NCBI RefSeq assembly: GCF_947253065.1
Contig: NZ_CAMXWS010000024.1
Location: 1 to 27,090, forward strand
Length of the DNA stretch: 27,090 bases
Reading direction: 5' to 3'
From: an uncultured Corynebacterium sp.
GTDB taxonomy: Bacteria; Actinomycetota; Actinomycetes; Mycobacteriales; Mycobacteriaceae
Both the position numbers and the translations under genes were made by a program. The notes under the pieces were generated by a model that was not told where the DNA came from, searched no databases, and saw only the letters and a program-made list of their open reading frames with translations. Positions 4,630-12,343 of the stretch are shown piece after piece (position 1 is the first letter of the stretch; the number at the start of each line of letters is the position of its first letter).

Positions 4630-5847
4630 CTAGCTTGCGAGGTTCAGGACAGCGAGCTGGTTTCCGCGCTTTTCCACCACAGTCGCGCCTGCCGAGCTGA
4701 TTGAGATCGGGCCGGTGTAGCCATGCCGATCAACTGGAATGACGTGGTCGATGGACTGAGTATCCCAATTAGCCACGGCAATGCCGTTGGCGGTGGGGTA
4801 AATCAACCGGTCGCCGGCGCCGAAGCCGGTTCCCAGCGCATCGGGGAAAATACTGGTTACTTCGAGCGTGGTCGGATCCAAAAGAAGCAGGTTCTCACCG
4901 TCGTAATAGGTCATGTGGTGAGGAAGGTCGGCGACGGCTGGATTAGCGATGCCGATAGAAGAGTCCGCCAGCAGGTTTGAGGCAGGAACCTTCGATTTAG
5001 TTAGCTGGTCGCCTTCCTTGTCATACGAGGTGACCGTGGAGGCAGCAGGGTCGTAGACGGCGGCGGCTTGCTGGCCGACTGCGATGAGATAGGAACCCTC
5101 CGGGATTTCTACGGACGAATGAATTTCCGGCTTGCGGGAATCTTCCGGGGTAGCTTTCTGCGTGCGCAGCCACGCGCCATCCTCGCACTGCTCGGTGACG
5201 GCATAGAACTCCTTGCGCGTCAGGGCAGAGGTGCGAGTGCACTCGGCATGTGGTTGGGAATCGGGTTCCTGCGGGGCTTCAACCTCGCCATATTCAACGG
5301 TGCGAACCAGATCGCTGCGCCAGATCTCTGAGCGAGAAGGGGCGATGTACCCGACGCGATCGTTGGAGGAGATCACAGCGACGTCTTCCGGGGCGATCGC
5401 GGAACGTGTGTGGGAGTACTGGCCCGTAGAAGCCTTAATGGCCACCACATCACCACAGCCGATATTGGTGCGGTATACCGCAACGACATCGCCCCAGGCG
5501 CTGGCCATTCCGCAGAGCTCAGCATCACGTTTATAGGACCACTGCTCCTGCCCGTCATGGGTGAAGCCGTGAATGGTCTTAGTAGCCGCGTCGTAGGTGA
5601 CGATCAGGCCAGAGACGATAAGGGGGCGGGGGTTGGGGGAGTCGTCGTTAAGCGTGGGCCCCTCAGTAAGCGCTGTTGGTGCGACAGCGAGCATGCCGGC
5701 ATCGGGGATATCCTCGGCGGCGGGCGTCAGGGTGTCCTTGCGGATTGGTGCTGTGAAGAACGCGATGAGCAGGGCAATGATGGCGATGGCCGCGATGATG
5801 CCGGTCGCGATGAGATCACTGCGGGTGCGACGCAATGGTGCTTTCAT
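4630..5847 (-). CDS. membrane-anchored propeller-like protein of Rv3212 type
   Basis: 405 residues, close to the roughly 407 of M. tuberculosis Rv3212. A short basic N-terminus and one membrane helix (about 13-32) anchor a long extracytoplasmic domain. That domain has repeated beta-strand blocks such as GLIVTYDAATKTIHGFTHDG and WGDVVAVYRTNIGCGDVVAI, resembling a PQQ/YWTD-type beta-propeller. Four cysteines fall in two pairs, in the AELCGM...NIGCGD and HAECTR...TEQCEDG blocks, and are likely disulfides outside the membrane. Its function is unknown. The ATG overlaps the helicase stop by four bases (ATGA), so it is translationally coupled to the helicase, a pairing conserved in mycobacteria. Confidence 0.78.
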   Translation of the reverse strand: MKAPLRRTRSDLIATGIIAAIAIIALLIAFFTAPIRKDTLTPAAEDIPDAGMLAVAPTALTEGPTLNDDSPNPRPLIVSGLIVTYDAATKTIHGFTHDGQEQWSYKRDAELCGMASAWGDVVAVYRTNIGCGDVVAIKASTGQYSHTRSAIAPEDVAVISSNDRVGYIAPSRSEIWRSDLVRTVEYGEVEAPQEPDSQPHAECTRTSALTRKEFYAVTEQCEDGAWLRTQKATPEDSRKPEIHSSVEIPEGSYLIAVGQQAAAVYDPAASTVTSYDKEGDQLTKSKVPASNLLADSSIGIANPAVADLPHHMTYYDGENLLLLDPTTLEVTSIFPDALGTGFGAGDRLIYPTANGIAVANWDTQSIDHVIPVDRHGYTGPISISSAGATVVEKRGNQLAVLNLAS

Positions 5848-7163
5848 CGGCGACGGCGCTTTCGGGAGACCTTTTTGTGCTGCTCGTGGCGAGGTTCACG
5901 CTTCTTGCGCAAGCCGTGAACTGGGCGTGCGGGGCCGACGGTCGGGCGGGCATCCTCGGGGATGTCCAGGGCATCGGCGAGCTCGGGCGAGGTGGAGAAC
6001 CAGGTCGGGGGTTCAGGCATGTCCAAGGACAGCTCGTCATTGATCAGCTTCCACTTCGCGCTTTCATCGAAACCGACGAGGGTGACGGCAGTGCCGGTGC
6101 GTCCCGCGCGACCGGTGCGACCAATGCGATGGACATACGTCATCGGGTCGTCCGGAGTCTGATAATTGATCACGTGGGTGACATCGTCAACGTCAATGCC
6201 ACGGGCAGCGACGTCAGTGGCCACGAGGATCTCAATCTTGCCGCCACGGAATGCATCGAGGGAGCGTTCGCGGGCCTCCTGGCCCATATCGCCGTGGACG
6301 GAGCCGACGGCGAAACCGCGGCGGGCGAGGTCCTCAGCGACATTGGCTGCCGTGCGCTTGGTGCGGGTGAAGATGATGGTCTTGCCACGGCCGTCAGCCT
6401 GCAGAATGCGGGCGATGACCTCGGGCTTGTCCATCCGGTGAGAGGCGAACACGACCTGCTTGGTGGTGTCGTGTACCTGGGAAGATTCGGTGGACTCCGC
6501 CCGGATGTGCAGCGGCTTGTTCATCATCGACCGTGCAAGAGTGAGGATCTGGCCCGGCATAGTGGCTGAAAACAGCATGGTCTGCAGCGGTTGATGCAGG
6601 GCAGCCCAGAGTTTTTGGATATCAGGCAAAAAGCCCAGATCGAGCATCTCGTCCGCCTCATCGAGGACGAGGATGGCTACCTGGCTCAAATCCAGATCAC
6701 CGCGCTGGTGCAGGTCGAGGAGGCGGCCGGGGGTACCCACGATGACGTCCACACCCTTTTCAAGGGCGTTAATCTGTTCTTCGTAGGGGCGGCCACCATA
6801 GATCGTGGCCAAACGGACCGGCGTCTTTTTCGCTGCGAGCGCAAGATCATCGCCGACCTGGACGGCGAGCTCGCGGGTGGGGGTGATCACCAGTGCGCGC
6901 GGGGTGCCATCGAGCTCAGCGATCGCGGCATCATCGAAAACGCGGTCAATGAGTGCGACGCCGAAAGCGAGGGTCTTACCCATTCCTGTGCGGGCTTGGC
7001 CGATCAGGTCGCGTCCGGAAAGCGCGATGGGCAAGGTGAGCTCCTGGATGGAGAACACGCGCTTGATCCCTGAAGATTCGAGCGCCTCAACGATCTCCGC
7101 GGCGACACCGAGCTCGGCGAAAGTCGGTGGCTGCGCTGGCTGCTGTATGGAACGATCGGGCAC
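5844..7163 (-). CDS. rhlE: DEAD-box ATP-dependent RNA helicase (RhlE-like)
   Basis: 439 residues. Unwinds or remodels RNA duplexes, for example in ribosome assembly or RNA turnover. All DEAD-box motifs are visible: Q motif region (TFAELG...FSIQ, 14-40), motif I ARTGMGKT (57-64), PTREL (95-99), GG (123-124), TPGR (144-147), DEAD (168-171), SAT (199-201), ATDVAARGID (315-324) and HRIGRTGRAGR (345-355). The short C-terminal tail ends in KKVSRKRRRR, a basic RNA-binding patch. It is shorter than Rv3211 of M. tuberculosis (about 527). The start is GTG at 7163 with a leaderless-type -10. It forms an operon with the propeller-like gene downstream. The symbol follows M. tuberculosis usage. Confidence 0.93.
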   Translation of the reverse strand: MPDRSIQQPAQPPTFAELGVAAEIVEALESSGIKRVFSIQELTLPIALSGRDLIGQARTGMGKTLAFGVALIDRVFDDAAIAELDGTPRALVITPTRELAVQVGDDLALAAKKTPVRLATIYGGRPYEEQINALEKGVDVIVGTPGRLLDLHQRGDLDLSQVAILVLDEADEMLDLGFLPDIQKLWAALHQPLQTMLFSATMPGQILTLARSMMNKPLHIRAESTESSQVHDTTKQVVFASHRMDKPEVIARILQADGRGKTIIFTRTKRTAANVAEDLARRGFAVGSVHGDMGQEARERSLDAFRGGKIEILVATDVAARGIDVDDVTHVINYQTPDDPMTYVHRIGRTGRAGRTGTAVTLVGFDESAKWKLINDELSLDMPEPPTWFSTSPELADALDIPEDARPTVGPARPVHGLRKKREPRHEQHKKVSRKRRRR

Positions 7164-7164
7164 G

Positions 7165-7193
7165 TGAACATCTTAACTGGCGGTCGTTACAAT
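7165..7193 (+). promoter_or_regulatory. plus-strand promoter of the DUF3107 gene, overlapping the helicase promoter
   Basis: TGAACA (7165-7170) and TACAAT (7188-7193) are separated by exactly 17 bases. The -35 matches TTGACA at four of six positions and the -10 matches TATAAT at five of six. The expected start near 7200 leaves a leader of about 50 bases before ATG 7253. Confidence 0.55.
7170..7175 (-). promoter_or_regulatory. rhlE: -10 element (TAAGAT) of a leaderless helicase mRNA
   Basis: On the minus strand TAAGAT is followed by six bases (GTTCAC) and the GTG at 7163, so the transcript should start at the initiation codon. Confidence 0.5.
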
Positions 7194-7252
7194 GTGCCTA
7201 TTGCCGTAAAACGGCTGTGAAGAGATTAGAGCGAAGAAAAAGGACGATACGC

Positions 7253-7477
7253 ATGGAAATCAAGATCGGACTGGCCGATTCCCACCGTGAACTCTCCATC
7301 ACCTCCACCAAGGGGCAGGAGGAGATTCTCAGCGAGATCACCCAGGCGATTGAGTCCGGTGCTCCGACTGTCTCCCTCGATGATGAACGCGGCATGAAAT
7401 ACGTCGTGCGCACCGAGCGCATCCTTTATGTGGAATTGGGTAACTCCAGCCCGCGCGCTGTTGGGTTCTCCGGCTAG
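7253..7477 (+). CDS. DUF3107 small conserved actinobacterial protein
   Basis: 74 residues beginning MEIKIGLADSHRELSITS. The pattern of an N-terminal strand, a helix (EEILSEITQAIESG), and then strands ending KYVVRTERILYVELG fits the DUF3107 family (M. tuberculosis TB9.4/Rv3208A), whose molecular role is unknown. The ATG at 7253 has AAGGA nine bases upstream. A longer in-frame reading would begin before the predicted transcription start. It is the first gene after the divergent helicase promoter and lies 21 bp ahead of the DUF3152 gene. Confidence 0.85.
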   Translation: MEIKIGLADSHRELSITSTKGQEEILSEITQAIESGAPTVSLDDERGMKYVVRTERILYVELGNSSPRAVGFSG

Positions 7478-7485
7478 TCGCACGA

Positions 7486-7491
7486 TAGATT
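7486..7491 (+). promoter_or_regulatory. -10 element (TAGATT) of a leaderless DUF3152 mRNA
   Basis: TAGATT is followed by seven bases (TGGGCAC) and the ATG at 7499, with no Shine-Dalgarno. It lies in the short gap after the DUF3107 gene and suggests independent transcription. Confidence 0.5.
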
Positions 7492-7498
7492 TGGGCAC

Positions 7499-8437
7499 AT
7501 GACCTTTCATCACGACGGCCGCATGGACGGCGATGTAGAACCAGCCGCCGGCCACAGTGGGGCGAGCGATTCTGCGCTCGCCCGTTTTGTGGACACCTAC
7601 GGGTGGCGCGCTTATGCCATTCCCGTGCTGGTCGTGGTGACTCTATTGGTGCTGTGGAGCATCATTAATACCCCCGCGGGAGAGACCGTCGGGGTGACCT
7701 CGCGTGCGCCGCAGGGCACGAGTGGCCAAAGCGGTGAGGAGCGTGTGACGGTTCCGGATATGCCGGAAGGTGAGGTGGCCATTACAGAGCTGCCGCCGGG
7801 TGGACCCTTCACGGAGCAGGGCAAGGGCACTTTCCGTCCTGTGGGCAAGCTGGGCATGACCGCCGGTGAAGGTAAGGAAAAGGTCGTCCGTTTCTCCACT
7901 GAGGTGGAAGATGGTGTGGATACCGCCAGCTTTGGTGGCGATGATTCTTTCGCTGCGATGGTGGATGCGACCTTGTCGGATCCGCGTGGTTGGACCAATG
8001 ATCCGCGTTTCCGCTTTGAGCATGTGTCCGCCAGCGATAATCCGGATCTGCGTATTCAGCTAACCTCCGTGGGAACGACCCGTGAGGCGTGTGGCAATGA
8101 TCTGGGGCTGGAGACATCCTGCCGTTTGTACACGGAGCAGGACGGTGACCGGGTACTCATCAATGAGTCCCGTTGGGTGCGTGGTGCCGCACCGTATAAC
8201 GGTGATGTGGGTTCGTACCGCCAGTACTTGATCAACCACGAGGTGGGCCACTCGCTCGGCTATGCCGAGCACGAACCGTGCAATGGCGACGGCAAATTGG
8301 CGCCGATCATGATGCAACAGACGCTGAGCTTGAATAACAAGGAGCTGTTTAAGATTGCTCCGGAGGAGGTCTATCCGGAAAACGATGACACCTGCCTGGC
8401 CAATCCATGGCCGTACCCGCGCCCGGCGACGGTTTAA
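7499..8437 (+). CDS. DUF3152 membrane-anchored metzincin-like zinc protease
   Basis: 312 residues. A polar cytoplasmic N-terminus, one membrane helix (about 37-57), a Gly/Pro-rich linker and an extracytoplasmic DUF3152 domain. The domain carries the full metzincin zinc signature HExxHxxGxxxH: H247-E-V-G-H251-S-L-G254-Y-A-E-H258. A likely Met-turn IMMQQT follows at 270-275. Cys pairs C198/C208 and C261/C299 probably form disulfides outside the cell. Metal binding and proteolysis are inferred from the motif; I know of no substrate. It is the counterpart of Rv3207c. In M. tuberculosis a moeB gene follows, but here the next gene is the TIGR02569-type protein. Confidence 0.85.
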   Translation: MTFHHDGRMDGDVEPAAGHSGASDSALARFVDTYGWRAYAIPVLVVVTLLVLWSIINTPAGETVGVTSRAPQGTSGQSGEERVTVPDMPEGEVAITELPPGGPFTEQGKGTFRPVGKLGMTAGEGKEKVVRFSTEVEDGVDTASFGGDDSFAAMVDATLSDPRGWTNDPRFRFEHVSASDNPDLRIQLTSVGTTREACGNDLGLETSCRLYTEQDGDRVLINESRWVRGAAPYNGDVGSYRQYLINHEVGHSLGYAEHEPCNGDGKLAPIMMQQTLSLNNKELFKIAPEEVYPENDDTCLANPWPYPRPATV

Positions 8438-8455
8438 ACAGAAAGGCAGATAGCG

Positions 8456-9187
8456 ATGGCGATTCCGGGTCATGTGTTGACGTCATTCCAGGCCGATGAA
8501 AGGCAGGCGCAACCACTCGGACAAGAGTGGGGCAATGGTGTCCGTTTCGGCCGTTTCGTCATTTCAGCAGCACCCGCGCACGCCGCGTGGTCATCGAAGG
8601 TGCGGGAAAAGATCACCGTTCCTGGTGTCCGCGTTGCCCGCCCGGTGCGTTCCACTGACGGCCGTTTCATCGTCGCTGGTTACCATGCCACGGACTTCGT
8701 CGAGGGCGAGCCCGGGCACCGCGTGGACGAGGCCATTGCTGCGGCCCTGCGGTTCGACGATGCGATGGCGTATTTCCCCGCCCCCGACCTCGAGCGCACT
8801 GACGCGTGGGCCCGTGCCGACCGTGCTGCATGGGCTGGCCACTCGCTGCAGGGGAAGAAACTCCAGGTCGTACACACAGACTTTTTGGCGTGCTGCTTAT
8901 TTTCCGGCTCGTTGCCGCCAGCGCTCACGGACTTCGTGCCCGCCGCTGCCGCGCGCCCATACGGCTACAGCGCAGCGCTCACGCTTATCGACGGCATGCT
9001 TGCCGACGCCGTCGATGATGCTGTCTTAAACCGCTGGTCCCACATCCCTGATCTGTTGTTCCTCTGCGAGCGCGCCCTGGATTACCGTGAGGTGCTGAAC
9101 AGGGAATTCGGGGGATCTTCGAACATGGGTGCGAAAATTGAGCGTGTGCGCGGACTGTTAGTGTCCGAGCAAGATGCCACACTGTAG
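8456..9187 (+). CDS. TIGR02569-family actinobacterial protein, kinase-fold-like
   Basis: 243 residues, resembling Rv3205c and relatives (TIGR02569). The N-terminal half has a strand-rich area (VRFGRFVISAAP, VARPVRSTDGRFIVAGYHATDF). The second half has H140-T-D142-FLACCLF, followed 17 residues later by LTDF (D159), then RPYGYSAALTLIDG. That HxD...D arrangement resembles the catalytic loop and metal-binding Asp of aminoglycoside-phosphotransferase or fructosamine-kinase folds. A phosphotransferase role is an inference only; I see no obvious ATP-binding glycine loop. AAAGG lies ten bases before the ATG. The stop is three bases ahead of adnA, and the two are often linked in actinobacteria. Confidence 0.72.
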   Translation: MAIPGHVLTSFQADERQAQPLGQEWGNGVRFGRFVISAAPAHAAWSSKVREKITVPGVRVARPVRSTDGRFIVAGYHATDFVEGEPGHRVDEAIAAALRFDDAMAYFPAPDLERTDAWARADRAAWAGHSLQGKKLQVVHTDFLACCLFSGSLPPALTDFVPAAAARPYGYSAALTLIDGMLADAVDDAVLNRWSHIPDLLFLCERALDYREVLNREFGGSSNMGAKIERVRGLLVSEQDATL

Positions 9188-9190
9188 GGC

Positions 9191-12100
9191 ATGACAGAAC
9201 CGCACCTTGCCGGCGTGACCTTGCCGCCGCACCCGCAAGCGTATTTGGTGGGCCGGAAACGCACGGTCACACAACGTGATTGGCCCGTGGCCCCGCCGGA
9301 AAGTGGCGCATGGAAAGTCACGGGTTCTGCTGGTTCAGGGGTGACCAGCTTTCTTATCGATACCGCAGTGGCGAAGATCCGCGCCGGGGCTGATCCCGCC
9401 GGTGTCGTCTTTTTGACTGCATCGAAGCAATCCGGCGCCCGCGTGCGGGAGGAATTGTCTGACCGATTGGCTGCCTCCGGGTTTGTCGCTGATGAGCCGA
9501 TCGTGCGCTCGATTCACTCTTTGGCTTTCGCTCTTGTGCGGTTGGGCGATCCCGCAGGAGAAGCCGCAGTAGGGGAGGAACCGATCCGGCTGATCTCTGG
9601 TGCGGAGCAAGATTTTGCCATCCGTGAACTGCTCCAGGGCCATGCCGCTGATGGCGGTGGGACGTGGCCGGCAGAGCTGCGCCCAGCACTCCCGATGGTC
9701 GGCTTCGCCCGCCAATTGCGTGACTTCCTCTTGCGCGCCGTGGAACGCACGCTCACTCCGGATGACTTGCGTGAAATGGGGCAGCGTCACAAGATCCCCG
9801 TGTGGGCTGCCGCAGGTGATTTCTTGGCAGAATACCAAGACGTCATGGCGCTCTATGGCGCGCGCAGCTATTCGGCCTCTGAACTCGTTGCCCAAGCAGT
9901 GCGTGCGCCATTGCCACGCACGTGGCACACCGTGATCGTCGATGATGCACAACACCTGGATCCGGCATCTGCCCAGCTGGTGCAGCAACTAGCCGCAGAA
10001 GCTGAGCTCACCGTCATCGGTGGTGATGAGGAACAATCAGTCTTCCGTTTCCGTGGCGCATCGCCGCTCTTCTTCCGGGATCTGGACCGCAATGAGGCGG
10101 TCGACGTGATCGATCTCGGTGCCACGAAGCGTCGCCCAGAAGCCGAGGCCGTCATCGCACCGAGCGCAGCGGTGAATCACGCAGCCGTGGTTGATCGTCT
10201 GCGCCGCTGGCATCTGGAAGAAGATGTGGCTTGGCGCGACATGGCAGTGGTCGTGCGTTCCGTAGGCATGATTGAGCCGGTGCGTCGTGCACTGCTCCAG
10301 TCCGGTGTGCCCGTAGCAGTCAATCCGACTGATGTGGTGTTAGCGGAACAGAGAATCGTCGCGGCGATGTTGCTCGGGCTCACTGCACTGACCGAGGAAA
10401 TGAGCATGGCGCAGTGGCGTGATCTGTTGCTCGGCCCGGTGGGCGGCACGGATCCAGTGACGTTGCGTCGTTTGCTGCGTGGTTTGCGTCGGTGGCGGCC
10501 GGATACGCGTGCAGAGATCACGCTGTCAGAGCTGCTTACCCTAGAGGGTGAGCTGCCTGATTTCGGTTCGATGCTGACGGATCGTGAGCTGAATATTCTC
10601 ACGCGCATCCGTGGCGTGCTGGAGTCTGGCCGCCAGGCAATGGCTGATGGTGGCAGCGTCGAGGACGTGCTGTGGGCGATCTGGTCGGAGACGAAACTAG
10701 CCGATAGCCTCATGGCGATCGCCTTGCGCGGTGGTGCAGCCGGCTCTCAGGCAGATCGTGACTTGGATGCGATGATGGCGCTGTTTGATGCTGCGGGTGA
10801 TTTCACGGAGCGTCGTCCCAGCGCAACAGTGGAATCTTTTATCGCTCACATCATGGAGCAAGAACTTCCCACTGGTGTGCGTGATCGCCGCACCGCCACG
10901 CCGGATGCCGTGCCACTGCTCACCGCGCACGGTGCTGCTGGCCGGGAATTTGAACGCGTGATTGTCTCTGGGGTCCAAGAATTGTCGTGGCCCACGTTGA
11001 GCGAAACCGGCACGTTGATGCGACAGGAAGACCTCGTGGACCTGATGGATGAGGGGATCGATCCCGCCACGCCGGTCTCCCACATCGCGGATCGTCTGAA
11101 AGAGGAACGCCACCTGTTCCACCTCGCGGTCAGTCGTGCGACAGACCGGATCGTGGTCACAGCGGTGAATTCTGAAGAGGGCGATGAGGTCGTCGAACCG
11201 TCCCGCTTCATCGATGAATTCGCTGCTGAATTCGGGGTGGTCCCACAAGAGATCGACGCGGCCCCGATCACAGCCCAGGAACGCATCGGGTTGGAAGCAA
11301 CAGCAACACCCGCGCTTTTCGACGCAGTGGAAGACGATGATGAAATCCGCGCCGGGGCAGGCTCGGTACGCGTGCTCGCCGTGGACAATATCGTGGCGGA
11401 ATTACGTCGTGCGCTCACCGATGAGAAATCCAACGAGCAGACTCGGCTTCAGGCCGCGCGGCAGTTGGCGCGTCTGGCTCAAGCCGGTATCGCTGCGGCG
11501 GACCCGGGGCAGTGGTGGGGACTGCGGGAGGCGTCGATAAGCGAGCCTTTGCCTGTGCCGAAGCGACTGTCCCCATCGCGCATTGAGGGGCTGCTGGAAT
11601 GCCCGATGCGTGGTGTGCTTGAGCGTGAGATCGCGCCGGCTGTCAATGATGCGATGACGCGCGGAACGCTCATTCACTATTTCTTTGAGGCGCTTGGCCG
11701 TGGCGTTGATCCAGACCTCGCGCGTGCCGACACGATTGAGGCATACCGCGCGTTGTTCACCGCGCCTGCGTGGAAAGAAGCGAATGACCTCGCTGAATTC
11801 ACCGCGGTGCTGGACCGTTGCGCGCGGTGGATTGAATCCAGCCGTGGCACGTATGAGCAGGTCGGCGTTGAGGTGCCCGTTCACGTGGAGGTCATGCCGG
11901 GGTTGACTATCGGCGGGCGTATTGACCGGCTTGAGCGTGAGGAGGGCGGCGCAGTCCACATCGTGGACTTGAAGACGGGCAAGACACCGATTGCGCAGAA
12001 GAAGGTCGATGAGCACCCGCAGCTGCTGAGCTACCAGCTCGCATTGAGCCGCGGTGTCTGGCGCGATGGCGGGATTTTCACCGCTACTGATGGCGAGAAA

Positions 12101-12343
12101 CCGCTTGAGGTCAGCGGCGGCACGCTGGTCTTCCCGGCAAAGGATTCGGTAAAGCCGACCACACGCACACAAGCGCCAAAGGATGAGGAGCAGCTCGCTG
12201 AATTCACAGAGTTGATCCGCCCGCTAATCGACGAAGTGGCAGGCCCCACTCTGCGTGCCGTCACCGGCGATCACTGCTCGTTCTGCCAGCTCAAATCCAT
12301 CTGCCCGGCACAGCCTGAAGGAGAGGTGACCACCCGTGGTTAA
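9191..12343 (+). CDS. adnA: AdnA subunit of the AdnAB helicase-nuclease, motor domain degenerate
   Basis: 1050 residues. AdnAB is the actinobacterial RecBCD/AddAB-like machine that unwinds and resects double-strand breaks. The N-terminal UvrD-like domain is eroded. The Walker A region reads G45-SAGSG-V51-T52, with Val in place of the essential Lys. Walker B is DDAQH (251-255) rather than DExQD, and motif V is HGAAG (580-584) rather than HxxKG. GGDEEQSVFRFRGA (277-290) and VSRATDR (647-653) remain. The C-terminal RecB-type nuclease looks intact: H829, GRIDR with D912, VDLKTGK with D926 and K928, QLLSYQL. Four cysteines (C804, C1029, C1032, C1038) match an AddB/Cas4-like Fe-S staple. It overlaps adnB by eight bases, so coupled synthesis is expected. 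Confidence 0.9.
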   Translation: MTEPHLAGVTLPPHPQAYLVGRKRTVTQRDWPVAPPESGAWKVTGSAGSGVTSFLIDTAVAKIRAGADPAGVVFLTASKQSGARVREELSDRLAASGFVADEPIVRSIHSLAFALVRLGDPAGEAAVGEEPIRLISGAEQDFAIRELLQGHAADGGGTWPAELRPALPMVGFARQLRDFLLRAVERTLTPDDLREMGQRHKIPVWAAAGDFLAEYQDVMALYGARSYSASELVAQAVRAPLPRTWHTVIVDDAQHLDPASAQLVQQLAAEAELTVIGGDEEQSVFRFRGASPLFFRDLDRNEAVDVIDLGATKRRPEAEAVIAPSAAVNHAAVVDRLRRWHLEEDVAWRDMAVVVRSVGMIEPVRRALLQSGVPVAVNPTDVVLAEQRIVAAMLLGLTALTEEMSMAQWRDLLLGPVGGTDPVTLRRLLRGLRRWRPDTRAEITLSELLTLEGELPDFGSMLTDRELNILTRIRGVLESGRQAMADGGSVEDVLWAIWSETKLADSLMAIALRGGAAGSQADRDLDAMMALFDAAGDFTERRPSATVESFIAHIMEQELPTGVRDRRTATPDAVPLLTAHGAAGREFERVIVSGVQELSWPTLSETGTLMRQEDLVDLMDEGIDPATPVSHIADRLKEERHLFHLAVSRATDRIVVTAVNSEEGDEVVEPSRFIDEFAAEFGVVPQEIDAAPITAQERIGLEATATPALFDAVEDDDEIRAGAGSVRVLAVDNIVAELRRALTDEKSNEQTRLQAARQLARLAQAGIAAADPGQWWGLREASISEPLPVPKRLSPSRIEGLLECPMRGVLEREIAPAVNDAMTRGTLIHYFFEALGRGVDPDLARADTIEAYRALFTAPAWKEANDLAEFTAVLDRCARWIESSRGTYEQVGVEVPVHVEVMPGLTIGGRIDRLEREEGGAVHIVDLKTGKTPIAQKKVDEHPQLLSYQLALSRGVWRDGGIFTATDGEKPLEVSGGTLVFPAKDSVKPTTRTQAPKDEEQLAEFTELIRPLIDEVAGPTLRAVTGDHCSFCQLKSICPAQPEGEVTTRG

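Noticed and set aside
4617..4634. GCTAG-N8-CTAGC inverted repeat between two convergent stop codons, as a terminator
   Set aside because: Only a five-base stem, with no T tract on either side; part of it is simply a TAG stop codon on the minus strand.
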